DNA of 64,000 bases from VRUE01 sp963703335. GTDB lineage: Bacteria > Actinomycetota > Thermoleophilia > Solirubrobacterales > 70-9. Of the stretch, positions 36,701 through 43,697 are shown in pieces. Position numbers and translations under genes: made by a program. Below the pieces are notes generated by a model. The model was not told the DNA's origin, made no database searches, and saw nothing but the letters and a program-made list of their open reading frames with translations. The first letter of the stretch is position 1; the number at the start of each line of letters is the position of its first letter. Where the stretch lies: the NCBI GenBank assembly GCA_963703335.1, contig OY969812.1, forward strand, positions 558,001 through 622,000. The letters are read 5' to 3'.

Positions 36701-36810
36701 TTGCTCTCGACCGTCAGCCCAAGGAAACCGAGGATCGCGCAAGCTGCCAGAACAGCGACTAGGCCAGCCAGGGGACGGCGACGCCTCCCAGACCAAAGCC
36801 CCCCTCTCAT
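33724..36810 (-). CDS. MMPL/RND family transporter
   Basis: A 1,028-residue protein with the RND/MMPL layout: one N-terminal helix (LVAVLAACAILGFLGLTVES), a first extracytoplasmic loop, a block of five or six helices (~170-380) with LVVCTMLGLALGVDYSLLIV, a second long loop, and a second helix block (~830-1005) with GVTFGLSIDYAVFLIARMRE. The GVDYSL and SIDYAV Asp-Tyr pairs are the conserved proton-relay positions. The second loop (~480-720) has repeated SxxLxxGxxxLxxG heptad segments like those of YhgE/Pip proteins. Family members export lipids or hydrophobic metabolites, so a terpene-derived product is plausible but unproven. Confidence 0.9.
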   Translation of the reverse strand: MRGGLWSGRRRRPLAGLVAVLAACAILGFLGLTVESKLDPFSLSVPGTSASEGDALVSSHFGDSSPFVVLLQGPPEPLDQQGRALLRTLRRSTDATVIAPWGRRSLARLRPTKRKALILVDFQVPLAVAMRDTVPRLERLLEGQIQAPVKATQSGFATVSKALQDESLGATERAELLAAPLLILILLFVFRSVAAAAIPLAFGALTVFAGRGVLALLTSFMTIDALSLVVCTMLGLALGVDYSLLIVSRFREELDRNSDPWRAAAATRGTAGRTTLFAGVTLIVAVVFSAYLQPGTLLLSLATTVGVVAAISIVVSTLAVPPLLALLGSRINAGRIGRARPGRQRPTIAAAATAALRRPALAALLVAVPLVLLALPAIAFSTGAPGIQELSASNAARKSAEEIDRAVGPGWGAPFVLVAATDRGPITSPRQLALLARWQRLIDTQPGVRAVIGPASIVQRMAPLQSFGSTLSSRGTQDAAELGRLGPGLQRAGLAVKKLRDGIGSGADGSGLLAEGASQAAVGARLIAGGLSRAQSRGSEAADAVKRLQAGSELLAKGQRKASVGTLTLALGLRSLHPQMRGGELVRARRLAAQLERAAADDPDLRSAANQARALARGIASDSNEVRRLRDVAQQVNNGVNRLASGGRRLEEGVGELSRAADGLGAGLGKLGAGAERLSGGLDELQGGAGTLQTGLADGFQRSYPLQVKLRQAGKKVSAVSAPLVQGITHLHRDSPDLFDSGYFVLSALEGASAQDRAAAGEAISVGGSGQAARMLVVSKYGFNTSGSRRIGEQLSVDAQKLGEEGRLETAVTGGAATFNTYGEATKARLPFVLGAFVLFTLLALVAILRAPLLALLAVCLNLASVGAAIGVLTLICQIPAGYPLGGHPYIDTVGAGAIFGVTFGLSIDYAVFLIARMRERYVVDQNNRAAIEFGLQKTAGVITGAAAIMAAVFISFAAAPIATVSQMGVGLTVAILLDATVVRIVLLPALMLLLGDRVWRVPPSLDRLLPTRNLLDGAPQTHGSGSP

Positions 36811-36914
36811 TCAAGGAAGTTTAAGGAATGAGCCCTCCATTCGTTCCCATATCGGGCCTTTGCCTTTCCTTTCGCGTGCCTCAAAAGTTCACACTTGAGC
36901 ACTGACGAAGAAAG

Positions 36915-36934
36915 ATTAGAAACATTCGTAGACC
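36915..36934. promoter_or_regulatory. operator-like site 5 (ATTAGAAACA-TTCGTAGACC)
   Basis: A diverged copy (13 of 20 to site 1) of the same motif in the divergent region between the MMPL gene (start 36810) and TetR copy 2 (start 37098). As at the other sites it is followed by a GAA two to four bases later. Confidence 0.3.
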
Positions 36935-37075
36935 ATGAACCTCACGTTGGCAGCGAGTGGATGCGGGAGAAGCGCTCTTAAAGGAAGTTTCAGAGCCAAT
37001 TATCACCAATGCCTTTTGGTCACTCTCATTACCACCAAAGCGGTACAGTTGAGCCAGACGAAGACGACCATTGGG

Positions 37076-38402
37076 CACGGAATATCTTTCGTTCACGATG
37101 GTGGAGACACCCTGGGGAGATCCGGCTGAGCTGAGGACGAGGAAACTGCGGCCAGGCCGGGGGAATGCGGCGGCGGAGGTCAAGCGGAGCCAACGCGAAC
37201 GGCTGTTCGCCGCGATGGTGGCCGCGCTCGCCGATCAGGACTTCGAGGCGATCACGGTCGCCGATCTGCTCAGGCTCTCAGGCGTGTCGCGCAAGTCCTT
37301 CTACGGCCACTTCGCCGACCAGCGGGAGTGCCTGGTCGCCGCGATCGAGACGCTGGCCGGTCCCGCCCTCGAGACGATCGAAGGCGGACTGGAGCCTCCC
37401 GGTGACAAGGAGCGGGCAAAGCAGGCATTCGAAGACCTGTTCCAGCAGATCGTCGTCGGACCCGCCACCGCGAAGATGTGCTTTGTCGACGTCTATGCGG
37501 CGGGGCCCGCCGGCGTGGCGCTCGTGGACCGTACGATCGACGCGTTCGAGGTACTCCTCAAGCAGATGTTCGATCAGATGCCCGGCTATGAGGAGATGCC
37601 CTCCGAAATCGTGCGGGCGCTGATCGGGGGCGTCCAGAAGGTGATCCACAAGCGCCTTCTCCGCGGCCAGGAGGAGCAGCTGCTCGAGCTGGCCCCACAG
37701 CTCTGGGATTGGCTGTTCCTGTACCCCACGCCTCCCGGCGAGCTGAAGCCCCCGCGCCGGGTCGCGCGCAAAACCCAGACCTTCGAGGAGCGCCAGGCTG
37801 CTTCCCTTCCCCCGGAGCGGATACTCAGGGCGCTTGCCGCGGTCGTCTCAGAGAAGGGCTACCACGAGACCAACGTAGAAGACATCGTCAAGAGAGCGAG
37901 AACGTCAACGCGGACCTTCTACGAATCCTTCGACACCAAGGAAGACGCGATGGTGGCCGCTCTCGACAGCGGCTCCCAGCGGATGCTCGCCGAGGCGATG
38001 CCGGCGTTTCGGCGGCCGAATGACTGGCAGCACAAAATCCAGGCGACCCAGGAGGCGATGTTTAGCTTCGGGGTGCTGGAGCCCGAGTACGCGCATCTTG
38101 GCGCAGTCGAGATCTTCGGGGCGGGGACTCGCGCGCTCGAGCAGCGCGAGGTCGTCACCGAAGGGATGGAGGCGCTCCTTCAGCACGGCGTTGACGTAGT
38201 GAACCCGAGCGTCCCGCCAATTACTCCCGAGGCGATCGGCGGCGCCCTCTACTCCCTCTTCTATGACCACGTGAGACAGAAGGGCGCAAAGCGGCTGCCG
38301 GAGATCGTGCCACCCGTCGTCTACGTGACGCTAGCCCCGTTTCTCGGACCAGAGGAAGCGTTCTCGCTCGCGACTAAATGAGCGGTGGGGCGCATAGTCG
38401 GC
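37076..38402 (+). repeat. 1,327-bp direct repeat, copy 2 (TetR gene plus start of terpene synthase gene)
   Basis: Copy 2 of the repeat at 29065-30391. Here the final 25 bp are the first eight codons of the terpene synthase gene, which continues intact past the repeat end. That suggests copy 2 is the original locus and copy 1 the derived duplicate. Confidence 0.9.
37098..38381 (+). CDS. tandem-domain TetR family regulator, copy 2
   Basis: Same two-headed TetR architecture as copy 1; it differs only at residues 2 (Val) and 14 (Thr). I chose the ATG at 37098 because it is the start shared with copy 1; an in-frame start at 37071 would add nine residues from outside the repeat. Its stop overlaps the terpene synthase ATG by 4 bp (ATGA), so regulator and enzyme are translationally coupled. 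It is divergent from the MMPL gene across 287 bp, a standard arrangement for a local repressor of an exporter. Confidence 0.88.
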   Translation: MVETPWGDPAELRTRKLRPGRGNAAAEVKRSQRERLFAAMVAALADQDFEAITVADLLRLSGVSRKSFYGHFADQRECLVAAIETLAGPALETIEGGLEPPGDKERAKQAFEDLFQQIVVGPATAKMCFVDVYAAGPAGVALVDRTIDAFEVLLKQMFDQMPGYEEMPSEIVRALIGGVQKVIHKRLLRGQEEQLLELAPQLWDWLFLYPTPPGELKPPRRVARKTQTFEERQAASLPPERILRALAAVVSEKGYHETNVEDIVKRARTSTRTFYESFDTKEDAMVAALDSGSQRMLAEAMPAFRRPNDWQHKIQATQEAMFSFGVLEPEYAHLGAVEIFGAGTRALEQREVVTEGMEALLQHGVDVVNPSVPPITPEAIGGALYSLFYDHVRQKGAKRLPEIVPPVVYVTLAPFLGPEEAFSLATK

Positions 38403-39478
38403 CTGAAAATCTTTTCAGCCGACTAAGGACACTCATCTCGGTGGTGTGGGCTCTCGCCACCTATCAGCGGGCAGTCCTACCCCAGGTCCGAGGTGAGTTG
38501 CAGCGCTGGGAGCGCCGCACCGGAGGGATCCCCGATCTCATCCTTCGCGACGCGGCGCTCTCAGCAATCAAGGAAAAGAGCAGCAACGTCGAGGCAACGG
38601 CGGTTTTCGCAATCCTGACTCCGCGCTCTCGCAGATCCTCTGCGCTGCGTGCAATGACTGCCCTTCAGACCACGATCGAGTATCTCGATGTCCTGGGTGA
38701 GCAGTCACACGACGAGCCACTAGCAGACGGTCTTGCCCTGCACGGCGCTCTTGCAGAGGCAGTGACCCCCGGCGCCCAGCACTCAGACTGGTACCGCCTG
38801 CACCCTCAAACCGACGACGGCGGATACCTCGCTGCCTTGGTCGCGACCTGCCAGCGAGAGGTGGCGACGTTGCCATCAGGCGACACGGTTCTGACGACTG
38901 CACAGCGGGCTGCACAACGTTGCGCTGAAGGCCAGAGCTATACCCATGCGGCTGTTCGCAGTGAGGCCGGCGCGCGAGCACTCAAGGAGTGGGCAGCAGG
39001 ACTGGACGATAGTGGCGAGCACTACTGGTGGGAGCTAGCAGCCGGCGCAAGCTCTTCGGTTGCAATTCACGCCCTTATAGCGGCCGCCGCGAATGAGAAT
39101 GTCGATGCGGAGGAAGCCAAGCGCATCGATGCCGCCTACTTCCCTCCAATCGGCGCCTTGACGGTACTACTCGATGATCTCATTGACCGAGAGGCAGACC
39201 TTGCCTCGGAGGAACACAACTACCTTGGCTATTACGCAAACAGCGAGATAGCCGCGGAGCGATTCGCCCTCTTGGCACGCAAGAGCCGGAGCGCCCTAGC
39301 AAGCCTGCGCTTCGGCCAGCGACACACCGCCATCCTCATGGGCGTAGGTGGCTTTTACCTAAGCACACCCGCTGCAAAGAGCACGTTCGCTAGTCCTGTT
39401 AGGGCTCGCATGCTTGAGGCTCTCGGCTCAGCCGTCTATCCAATCCTCACAGCAATGCGATTTCTGCATCGTGACTAG
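38378..39478 (+). CDS. DUF2600 family protein, YtpB-like class IB large-terpene synthase
   Basis: A 366-residue protein with both Asp-rich signatures of the DUF2600/YtpB family: TTIEYLDVLGEQ (Glu101, Asp104) and LTVLLDDLIDREADLASEEH (Asp266, Asp267, Asp270), then NYLGYY. In Bacillus, YtpB cyclises a C35 prenyl diphosphate to tetraprenyl-beta-curcumene. The first motif has Glu where Bacillus enzymes have Asp. The chain length of the substrate cannot be predicted. The cis-prenyltransferase gene overlapping its 3' end is the obvious source of substrate. It is soluble and Ala-rich. A lipid-binding, non-catalytic role is the main alternative. Confidence 0.8.
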   Translation: MSGGAHSRPENLFSRLRTLISVVWALATYQRAVLPQVRGELQRWERRTGGIPDLILRDAALSAIKEKSSNVEATAVFAILTPRSRRSSALRAMTALQTTIEYLDVLGEQSHDEPLADGLALHGALAEAVTPGAQHSDWYRLHPQTDDGGYLAALVATCQREVATLPSGDTVLTTAQRAAQRCAEGQSYTHAAVRSEAGARALKEWAAGLDDSGEHYWWELAAGASSSVAIHALIAAAANENVDAEEAKRIDAAYFPPIGALTVLLDDLIDREADLASEEHNYLGYYANSEIAAERFALLARKSRSALASLRFGQRHTAILMGVGGFYLSTPAAKSTFASPVRARMLEALGSAVYPILTAMRFLHRD

Positions 39479-40229
39479 GAATGTCCCCCCCAAGTACGTC
39501 GCCATGATCGCCGATGGGAATGGGCGCTGGGCAGCAAAACGGGGATTGTCAATTGGCGAAGGCCACCGTGCCGGCGCCGAGAATGTGCGGGCGCGATTGC
39601 GTGACGCGGCTGAGTTTGGCATTCGAGAGCTCACGATCTTCGCCTTCTCAACCGAGAACTGGGCTCGGCCGGCCGATGAGGTCAAAGGTTTGATGGAACT
39701 GCTCGCCGAGTACATCGACTTCGTAACACCTGAACTCTATGAGGAAGGCGTTCGATTGCGGTTTATCGGGGATCGTCGTTCGCCGCCTTTGCCAGTCTCG
39801 CTCGTAGAGAAGATGGGCTGGGCAGAGGGATTAACGGCCACCAACGACCTGATTACCTTCTGTGTCCCAATTAACTACGGCGGCCGAGACGAGATTCTCC
39901 GAGCTGCACGGCGATTCACCGGCTCCACCGAGGAGGATTTCAGAGCGCTCCTTTTTGCGCCAGACATGCACTACCCCGAGCTGGTGATACGTCCCGGCGG
40001 CGAGAAGAGGCTCTCTAACTTCCTCACCTGGCAGGTGGCAGATGCGTGGCTCGTCTTCAGCGATGAGATGTGGCCGGAATTCTCTCGCGAGTCCTTTGAA
40101 GCAGCGATCGAGAGCTACCAGGAGGCGGAAGCGCGACAAGCCCGGCAGCAGCCGGGTGTCGCGTCGACGAACGGGAAACTCGATCCGATTCGCCTGTCTA
40201 GGCCCGAAGGACCCAGCCGAACCGCCTAA
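39471..40229 (+). CDS. uppS: cis-prenyltransferase (UPP synthase family)
   Basis: About 252 residues from the GTG at 39471, which overlaps the terpene synthase stop by 8 bp. Upstream in-frame codons lie inside that gene and are not favoured. Conserved motifs are AMIADGNGRWAAKRG (catalytic Asp15), LTIFAFSTENWARP, and VIRPGGEKRLSNFLTWQVAD near the C-terminus; WPEF follows. The family adds isopentenyl units in Z configuration to an allylic diphosphate. Because it is coupled to a terpene synthase on a mobile element, it is more likely a dedicated accessory enzyme than the housekeeping undecaprenyl synthase. Product length is unknown. Confidence 0.88.
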   Translation: MTRNVPPKYVAMIADGNGRWAAKRGLSIGEGHRAGAENVRARLRDAAEFGIRELTIFAFSTENWARPADEVKGLMELLAEYIDFVTPELYEEGVRLRFIGDRRSPPLPVSLVEKMGWAEGLTATNDLITFCVPINYGGRDEILRAARRFTGSTEEDFRALLFAPDMHYPELVIRPGGEKRLSNFLTWQVADAWLVFSDEMWPEFSRESFEAAIESYQEAEARQARQQPGVASTNGKLDPIRLSRPEGPSRTA

Positions 40230-40477
40230 GCCTCGGGAATTGCGTAGGCGCGAGGCTTTTTCTTGGCCTGGCGAACCTTGTTGGCTTTTGCGAGCCGTGC
40301 GAGGCAGTTCGCGACCGCCCCGGATGAGCGTTTGATCCCTTTGCCGATGGCACTCGCCGTCAGCGGACCGTCCGCCTGATGCTTGCGCAGGTGGCCGAGC
40401 ACGAGCGAATCGAGGCCGCCAGGGCGAAGCCGCTGATTGTCAGACTTCTTGGCTGGTTTTTTGGTGGTGGTAGTCAT
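40226..40477 (-). CDS. small basic winged-helix DNA-binding protein
   Basis: About 83 residues from the ATG at 40477 (MTTTTKKPAKKSDNQRLRPG), which I prefer over an upstream Met at 40558 because the Lys-rich start is natural for such proteins. The core LDSLVLGHLRKHQADGPLTA, then SAIGKGIKRSSGAVANCLAR and LAKANKVRQAKKKPRAYAI, reads as a winged helix. Its stop overlaps the convergent cis-prenyltransferase stop by 4 bp. It could be an element-encoded regulator at the right end of the island. Confidence 0.55.
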   Translation of the reverse strand: MTTTTKKPAKKSDNQRLRPGGLDSLVLGHLRKHQADGPLTASAIGKGIKRSSGAVANCLARLAKANKVRQAKKKPRAYAIPEA

Positions 40478-40656
40478 GGGCCGAACGTAGCTCGGCCGGC
40501 CCCTCAAAGCGAGGCAACATGCCCCGAAATCGCCGCTAATCCCCGCGTATCGGCGCACTCCGTGGCACTAGTGCCTCAAATGGAGCGCAAATCTAGGTCT
40601 GAGCTGGAGATGCGCGTCGAAAGCGAAGTTGGCCCTTTGCAGGCACTTCTACGAAG

Positions 40657-40708
40657 GGTGGACGACCGGATTCGAACCGGCGACCGCCTGGACCACAACC
40701 AGGCGCAC
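40657..40708 (-). pseudogene. 3' fragment of tRNA-His (anticodon GTG), possible attachment remnant
   Basis: Reading leftward, the anticodon arm CCTGGTTGTGGTCCAGG, variable loop, T-arm GCCGGTTCGAATCCGGT and acceptor 3' strand CGTCCACC are all present. The expected 5' acceptor strand and D-arm are absent; the upstream sequence only partly resembles them. Loss of the 5' half with an intact 3' half is what integrase attachment at a tRNA leaves behind. No complete tRNA-His is seen in the window. Confidence 0.6.
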
Positions 40709-40760
40709 TTCCTCCACAACCCTGCCGTCCGTGGGCTATATCACTCTCGCGCCGAGCGTC

Positions 40761-40781
40761 GTATCACTCTCGTATCACGGA
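40761..40781 (+). repeat. candidate right attachment-type repeat (TATCAC motif)
   Basis: GTATCACTCT-CGTATCACGGA, 18 of 21 identical to 2161-2181 in direct orientation. A further TATCACTCTCGCG lies at 40739, giving three TATCAC hexamers in 45 bp. Together with the tRNA-His fragment 53 bp to the left it marks the right limit of the element. Confidence 0.4.
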
Positions 40782-40872
40782 TCGCCGCGCATCCCCCCGC
40801 ATAGCCTCGCGCGGCTAGATCGATTTGGCGTGGCGCGTGGCTATGCGAAGCCACGCGGGGGAAGCTCTGCTA

Positions 40873-40946
40873 TCGGGGAGACAGGATTTGAACCTGCGAC
40901 CGCTCGGCCCCCAGCCGAGTGCGCTACCAGACTGCGCCACTCCCCG
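40873..40946 (-). tRNA. tRNA-Pro (anticodon GGG)
   Basis: A 74-nt cloverleaf on the minus strand: acceptor CGGGGAG pairs with CTCCCCG, anticodon stem CTCGG/CCGAG encloses CTGGGGG (anticodon GGG), and the T-arm is CAGG-TTCAAAT-CCTG. CCA is not encoded. Confidence 0.92.
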
Positions 40947-41051
40947 TGGCTGCCTGCATTCTGACGCATCGGCGACGACCGAGGATTCAACCCGATTGGC
41001 GCTGCAGGGTGCCTTAGACGAACATCTGTTCGCCTAGCTAAGCTCATCCGA

Positions 41052-41489
41052 ATGAGGCGATGCGGGAGATGCAGCACGAATAAGCCCCTTGAAGAATTCG
41101 CTTGGCGCCGGAAAGCCAAGGGGCAGCGGGATAACTATTGCCGCCCCTGTCGCGCGGCATACAAGCAGGTCCACTATGCGGCGAACCGTCGTCGCTACAT
41201 CGACGCCGCTCGACAGCGCAGGGAAGCGGCCGTCGCCAAGCGGGTCGAATACCTAATCGCCTACTTCCGCGATCACCCCTGCGTCGATTGCGGAGAGCAC
41301 GATCCGGTGGTGCTGGAGTTCGATCACCTGAGGGACAAGAAGTTCGGGATCGGCAATGGATTTCGGGACCGCAATTGGCAGAGCGTCCTCGACGAGATGG
41401 CAAAGTGCGAGGTCGTTTGTGCAAACTGTCATCGACGCCGCACCGCGAAACGGGGCGGCTTCGCTCGCGCGGTGGTAGCTCAACGGTAG
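41052..41489 (+). CDS. HNH endonuclease overlapping tRNA-Gly
   Basis: A 145-residue protein with an N-terminal zinc-ribbon-like part (RCGRCSTNKPLEEFAWRRKA, then NYCRPCRAAY) and a C-terminal HNH nuclease: CVDCGEHDPVVLEFDHL (catalytic Asp-His), then CEVVCANCHRRRTAKRGG with the last His and Cys pair. The Cys pairs hold the structural zinc. The reading frame runs 21 nt into the tRNA-Gly gene, whose CTCAACGGTAG provides the stop. Small HNH nucleases next to tRNAs are typical of mobile or homing elements. An insertion at the tRNA 5' end would explain the overlap. Confidence 0.85.
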   Translation: MRRCGRCSTNKPLEEFAWRRKAKGQRDNYCRPCRAAYKQVHYAANRRRYIDAARQRREAAVAKRVEYLIAYFRDHPCVDCGEHDPVVLEFDHLRDKKFGIGNGFRDRNWQSVLDEMAKCEVVCANCHRRRTAKRGGFARAVVAQR

Positions 41490-41539
41490 AGCCTCGCCCT
41501 TCCAAGGCGATGATGCGGGTTCGATTCCCGTCCGCCGCT
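41469..41539 (+). tRNA. tRNA-Gly (anticodon TCC)
   Basis: A 71-nt cloverleaf: acceptor GCGGTGG with CCGCCGC (one G-U), D-arm AGCTCAACGGTAGAGC, anticodon arm TCGCC-CTTCCAA-GGCGA (anticodon TCC), T-arm CGGG-TTCGATT-CCCG. Its first 21 nt are also the end of the HNH gene. Confidence 0.92.
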
Positions 41540-41602
41540 TCTTCTTTCAGTGCCTTGCAAGCCGGCCTCAAGGCTGAGGCGCAGCGGTCGATGCTGAGGT
41601 CT

Positions 41603-42832
41603 ATGCCCGATCGCCCCGGAAGACTTCTCGTCGTACTGCTCACATTGGCGGCATACCTGGCAACCGGCGCGGGCTGTGGCGGGTCCGACGACCAAGGCGC
41701 AGGCGCGGGCACGACGGCCAGTGGGGAGACCGGGGGCGTCCCCTGGCCACTCTTTGGGCGCGTCCCCGAGCGGAGCCACTACCTGCCCGCCCCGCCACGA
41801 CGGACGCTCGACCCGCCGCTGCGCGAAGCGTGGTCGATCAACACCCACGCGCTGATCGAGTTCCCGCCGGCGGTCGCGGGCGGGAACGCCTACGTGGTCA
41901 ACAAGTACGGCAACACCAAGGCGGTGCGCCTCAGCGATCGTAAGGTCCTCTGGGAACTGAACACCGACCCGAAGGACTCGGGCGCACCGACCGACGTGAC
42001 CGCGCCCGTCTACCACCAGGGCAAGGTCTTCTTCGCTTACGTCGACGGCAACCTCGTCGCTGTCGATGCCCAGAGCGGCAAGCAGGTCTGGAAGCGCAAG
42101 CTCGTTGGCCACCTCGAATCCTCGCCGATGGCCGTTGGCGACACCCTCTACCTGGGCACCGACAGGACCAACGTGGTCGCCGTGCGCGCCTCCGACGGCA
42201 AGGTCCTCTGGCAATTCAACTCGCCCGGTGCGATCAAAGCCAGCCCCAGCTTCCACGACGGTCGCGTTTTCGTCGCCGACTACGAGAGCGGCATGTTCTG
42301 CCTCGACGCCAAGGACGGCAAGCTGCTCTGGCGCACCAACACGTCGAAGGTCCCTCCGTTTGGCGAGGGCGGCTTTTACTCCTCTCCCGCAATCGCCTTC
42401 GGCCGCGTCTACGCCGCCCGCGACGACGGGACCATCTTCGCCTTCGACGAAAAGAGCGGCAAGGTCGATTGGTCCTTCCCCACCAACAACTTCGTCTATG
42501 GATCGCCCGCGGTGGCCCACGTGCCCGGTACCCCGCCGAGCGTCTACATCGGCTCCTATGACGAGCACTTCTACGCCCTCGACGCCCGCAGCGGTAAGCA
42601 GCGCTGGCGCTACGACGTCGGTGGACCGGTGCCGGGAACGGCAACCGTGGTTGGCCACACCGTCTACACCTCGAGCTTCAAGACCCGCAAGACGATCGGC
42701 CTCGATGTCCGCAACCACCGCAAGACGTTCGAGATGCGACAGGCCGGCTACACGCCGATGGTCTCCGACGGCCGCCACCTCTACCTGATCGGCTACTACG
42801 AGCTGATCGGCCTGGTGCCGACCCGGCGCTAG
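41603..42832 (+). CDS. PQQ-like beta-propeller lipoprotein
   Basis: About 409 residues from the ATG at 41603 (MPDRPGRLLVV); 41591 is an alternative. The signal peptide ends in a lipobox-like ATGAGC, so the mature protein is probably lipid-anchored by Cys. Repeated blades carry the PQQ/YWTD-like pattern 'VYHQGKVFFAYVDGNLVAVD...GKQVWKRKL' and 'GRVYAARDDGTIFAFDEKSG', about seven times, giving a propeller. There are no PQQ-dehydrogenase catalytic residues. Such proteins are scaffold or binding proteins on the cell surface. The longer ORF beginning in the HNH gene is not credible because it runs through tRNA-Gly. Confidence 0.75.
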   Translation: MPDRPGRLLVVLLTLAAYLATGAGCGGSDDQGAGAGTTASGETGGVPWPLFGRVPERSHYLPAPPRRTLDPPLREAWSINTHALIEFPPAVAGGNAYVVNKYGNTKAVRLSDRKVLWELNTDPKDSGAPTDVTAPVYHQGKVFFAYVDGNLVAVDAQSGKQVWKRKLVGHLESSPMAVGDTLYLGTDRTNVVAVRASDGKVLWQFNSPGAIKASPSFHDGRVFVADYESGMFCLDAKDGKLLWRTNTSKVPPFGEGGFYSSPAIAFGRVYAARDDGTIFAFDEKSGKVDWSFPTNNFVYGSPAVAHVPGTPPSVYIGSYDEHFYALDARSGKQRWRYDVGGPVPGTATVVGHTVYTSSFKTRKTIGLDVRNHRKTFEMRQAGYTPMVSDGRHLYLIGYYELIGLVPTRR

Positions 42833-42876
42833 CGGCAAGACCCCCTTTTCCAGCGCTTTCCGGCTACCCTCGCGCG

Positions 42877-43443
42877 GTGGGCATCGGGTCCAGAGCCAAG
42901 CTCGCGCTTGCCGCCGTTGTGGTGCTCCTAGCCTGCGGTGTGACAGCGCGAGCCGCAAGCGCCGAAGAAGTCGTCCCCTGGGGCGCTGGTTGCATGCCCA
43001 CCCCAGCGGGCGCGGTCCGCACCAGCGCCAACTGCGGCGCCGAACTCGACGAAGGCGAAGCGATCGCGCCTCCGGGCGCCCCCGCCGCGGTGAAGCGGAT
43101 GATCGCCGCCGGCAACGAAATCGACACCCGCCCCTACGTCTGGGGCGGCGGCCACGCCAGCTTCCTCTCCCGCGGCTACGACTGCTCAGGTGCCGTCAGC
43201 TACGTGCTGCACGCCGCCGGCCTCCTCGATCAGACGATGGTCTCCGGCCAGCTTGCCTACTGGGGCGAAGGAAACCTGGGGCGCTGGGTCACCGTCTACG
43301 CCAACAACCAGCACGCCTTCATGGTCATCGTCGGCCTCCGTTTCGACACCCGCGACAACCCGCCCGGCGTCACCGGCCCGCGCTGGAAGCAAGCCAAAGT
43401 CGACGACAAGCGCTTCGTCGCCCGGCACCCAGCCGGCCTCTGA
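42877..43443 (+). CDS. secreted NlpC/P60-like (cysteine peptidase fold) protein
   Basis: A 188-residue protein with a GTG start and signal peptide (LALAAVVVLLACGVTARAAS). The mature protein has RPYVWGGGHASFLSRGYDCS, the NlpC/P60 nucleophile segment (Cys of YDCSGAVSYVL), and a later His in NNQHAFMVIVGLRFDT as the probable catalytic base. The family cleaves peptidoglycan peptides, but short secreted members in actinobacteria are uncharacterised. Two additional Cys near the N-terminus could form a disulfide. Confidence 0.75.
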   Translation: MGIGSRAKLALAAVVVLLACGVTARAASAEEVVPWGAGCMPTPAGAVRTSANCGAELDEGEAIAPPGAPAAVKRMIAAGNEIDTRPYVWGGGHASFLSRGYDCSGAVSYVLHAAGLLDQTMVSGQLAYWGEGNLGRWVTVYANNQHAFMVIVGLRFDTRDNPPGVTGPRWKQAKVDDKRFVARHPAGL

Positions 43444-43478
43444 GCCAGCGTAGTCAGTCAGCCCACAGCCGGAGTAAG

Positions 43479-43550
43479 CGGGGGAGCCGGGATTCGAACC
43501 CGGATTCACGGTTTTGGAGACCGTGCGCATAGCCGTTAACTCACTCCCCC
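43479..43550 (-). tRNA. tRNA-Trp-like gene (anticodon CCA) with irregular D-arm
   Basis: 72 nt on the minus strand: acceptor GGGGGAG with CTCCCCC, anticodon arm ACGGT-CTCCAAA-ACCGT (anticodon CCA), T-arm CCGGG-TTCGAAT-CCCGG. The D-arm region AGTTAACGGCTATGCG pairs at only one or two of four positions. It may be a diverged second tRNA-Trp or a pseudogene. Confidence 0.65.
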
Positions 43551-43601
43551 GGACAGTCGCGAATCGTAACGAGGTGCGCCATGTCCCCTCGCAGTCCGCA
43601 A

Positions 43602-43685
43602 TGCGGGCGGAGGGACTCGAACCCCCAAGCCCTTTCGAGCACCGGCACCTAAAGCCGGCATGTTTACCAATTTCATCACGCCCGC
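43602..43685 (-). tRNA. tRNA-Leu (anticodon TAG)
   Basis: 84-nt type II tRNA: acceptor GCGGGCG/CGCCCGC, anticodon loop CTTTAGG (TAG), a long variable arm TGCTCGAAAGGGCTT, and T-arm GGGGG-TTCGAGT-CCCTC. Confidence 0.9.
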
Positions 43686-43697
43686 ATCAGCTCGATC

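Noticed and set aside
41138..41602. N-terminal extension of the beta-propeller lipoprotein
   Set aside because: It would pass through the HNH gene and tRNA-Gly. The lipoprotein signal starts at 41603.
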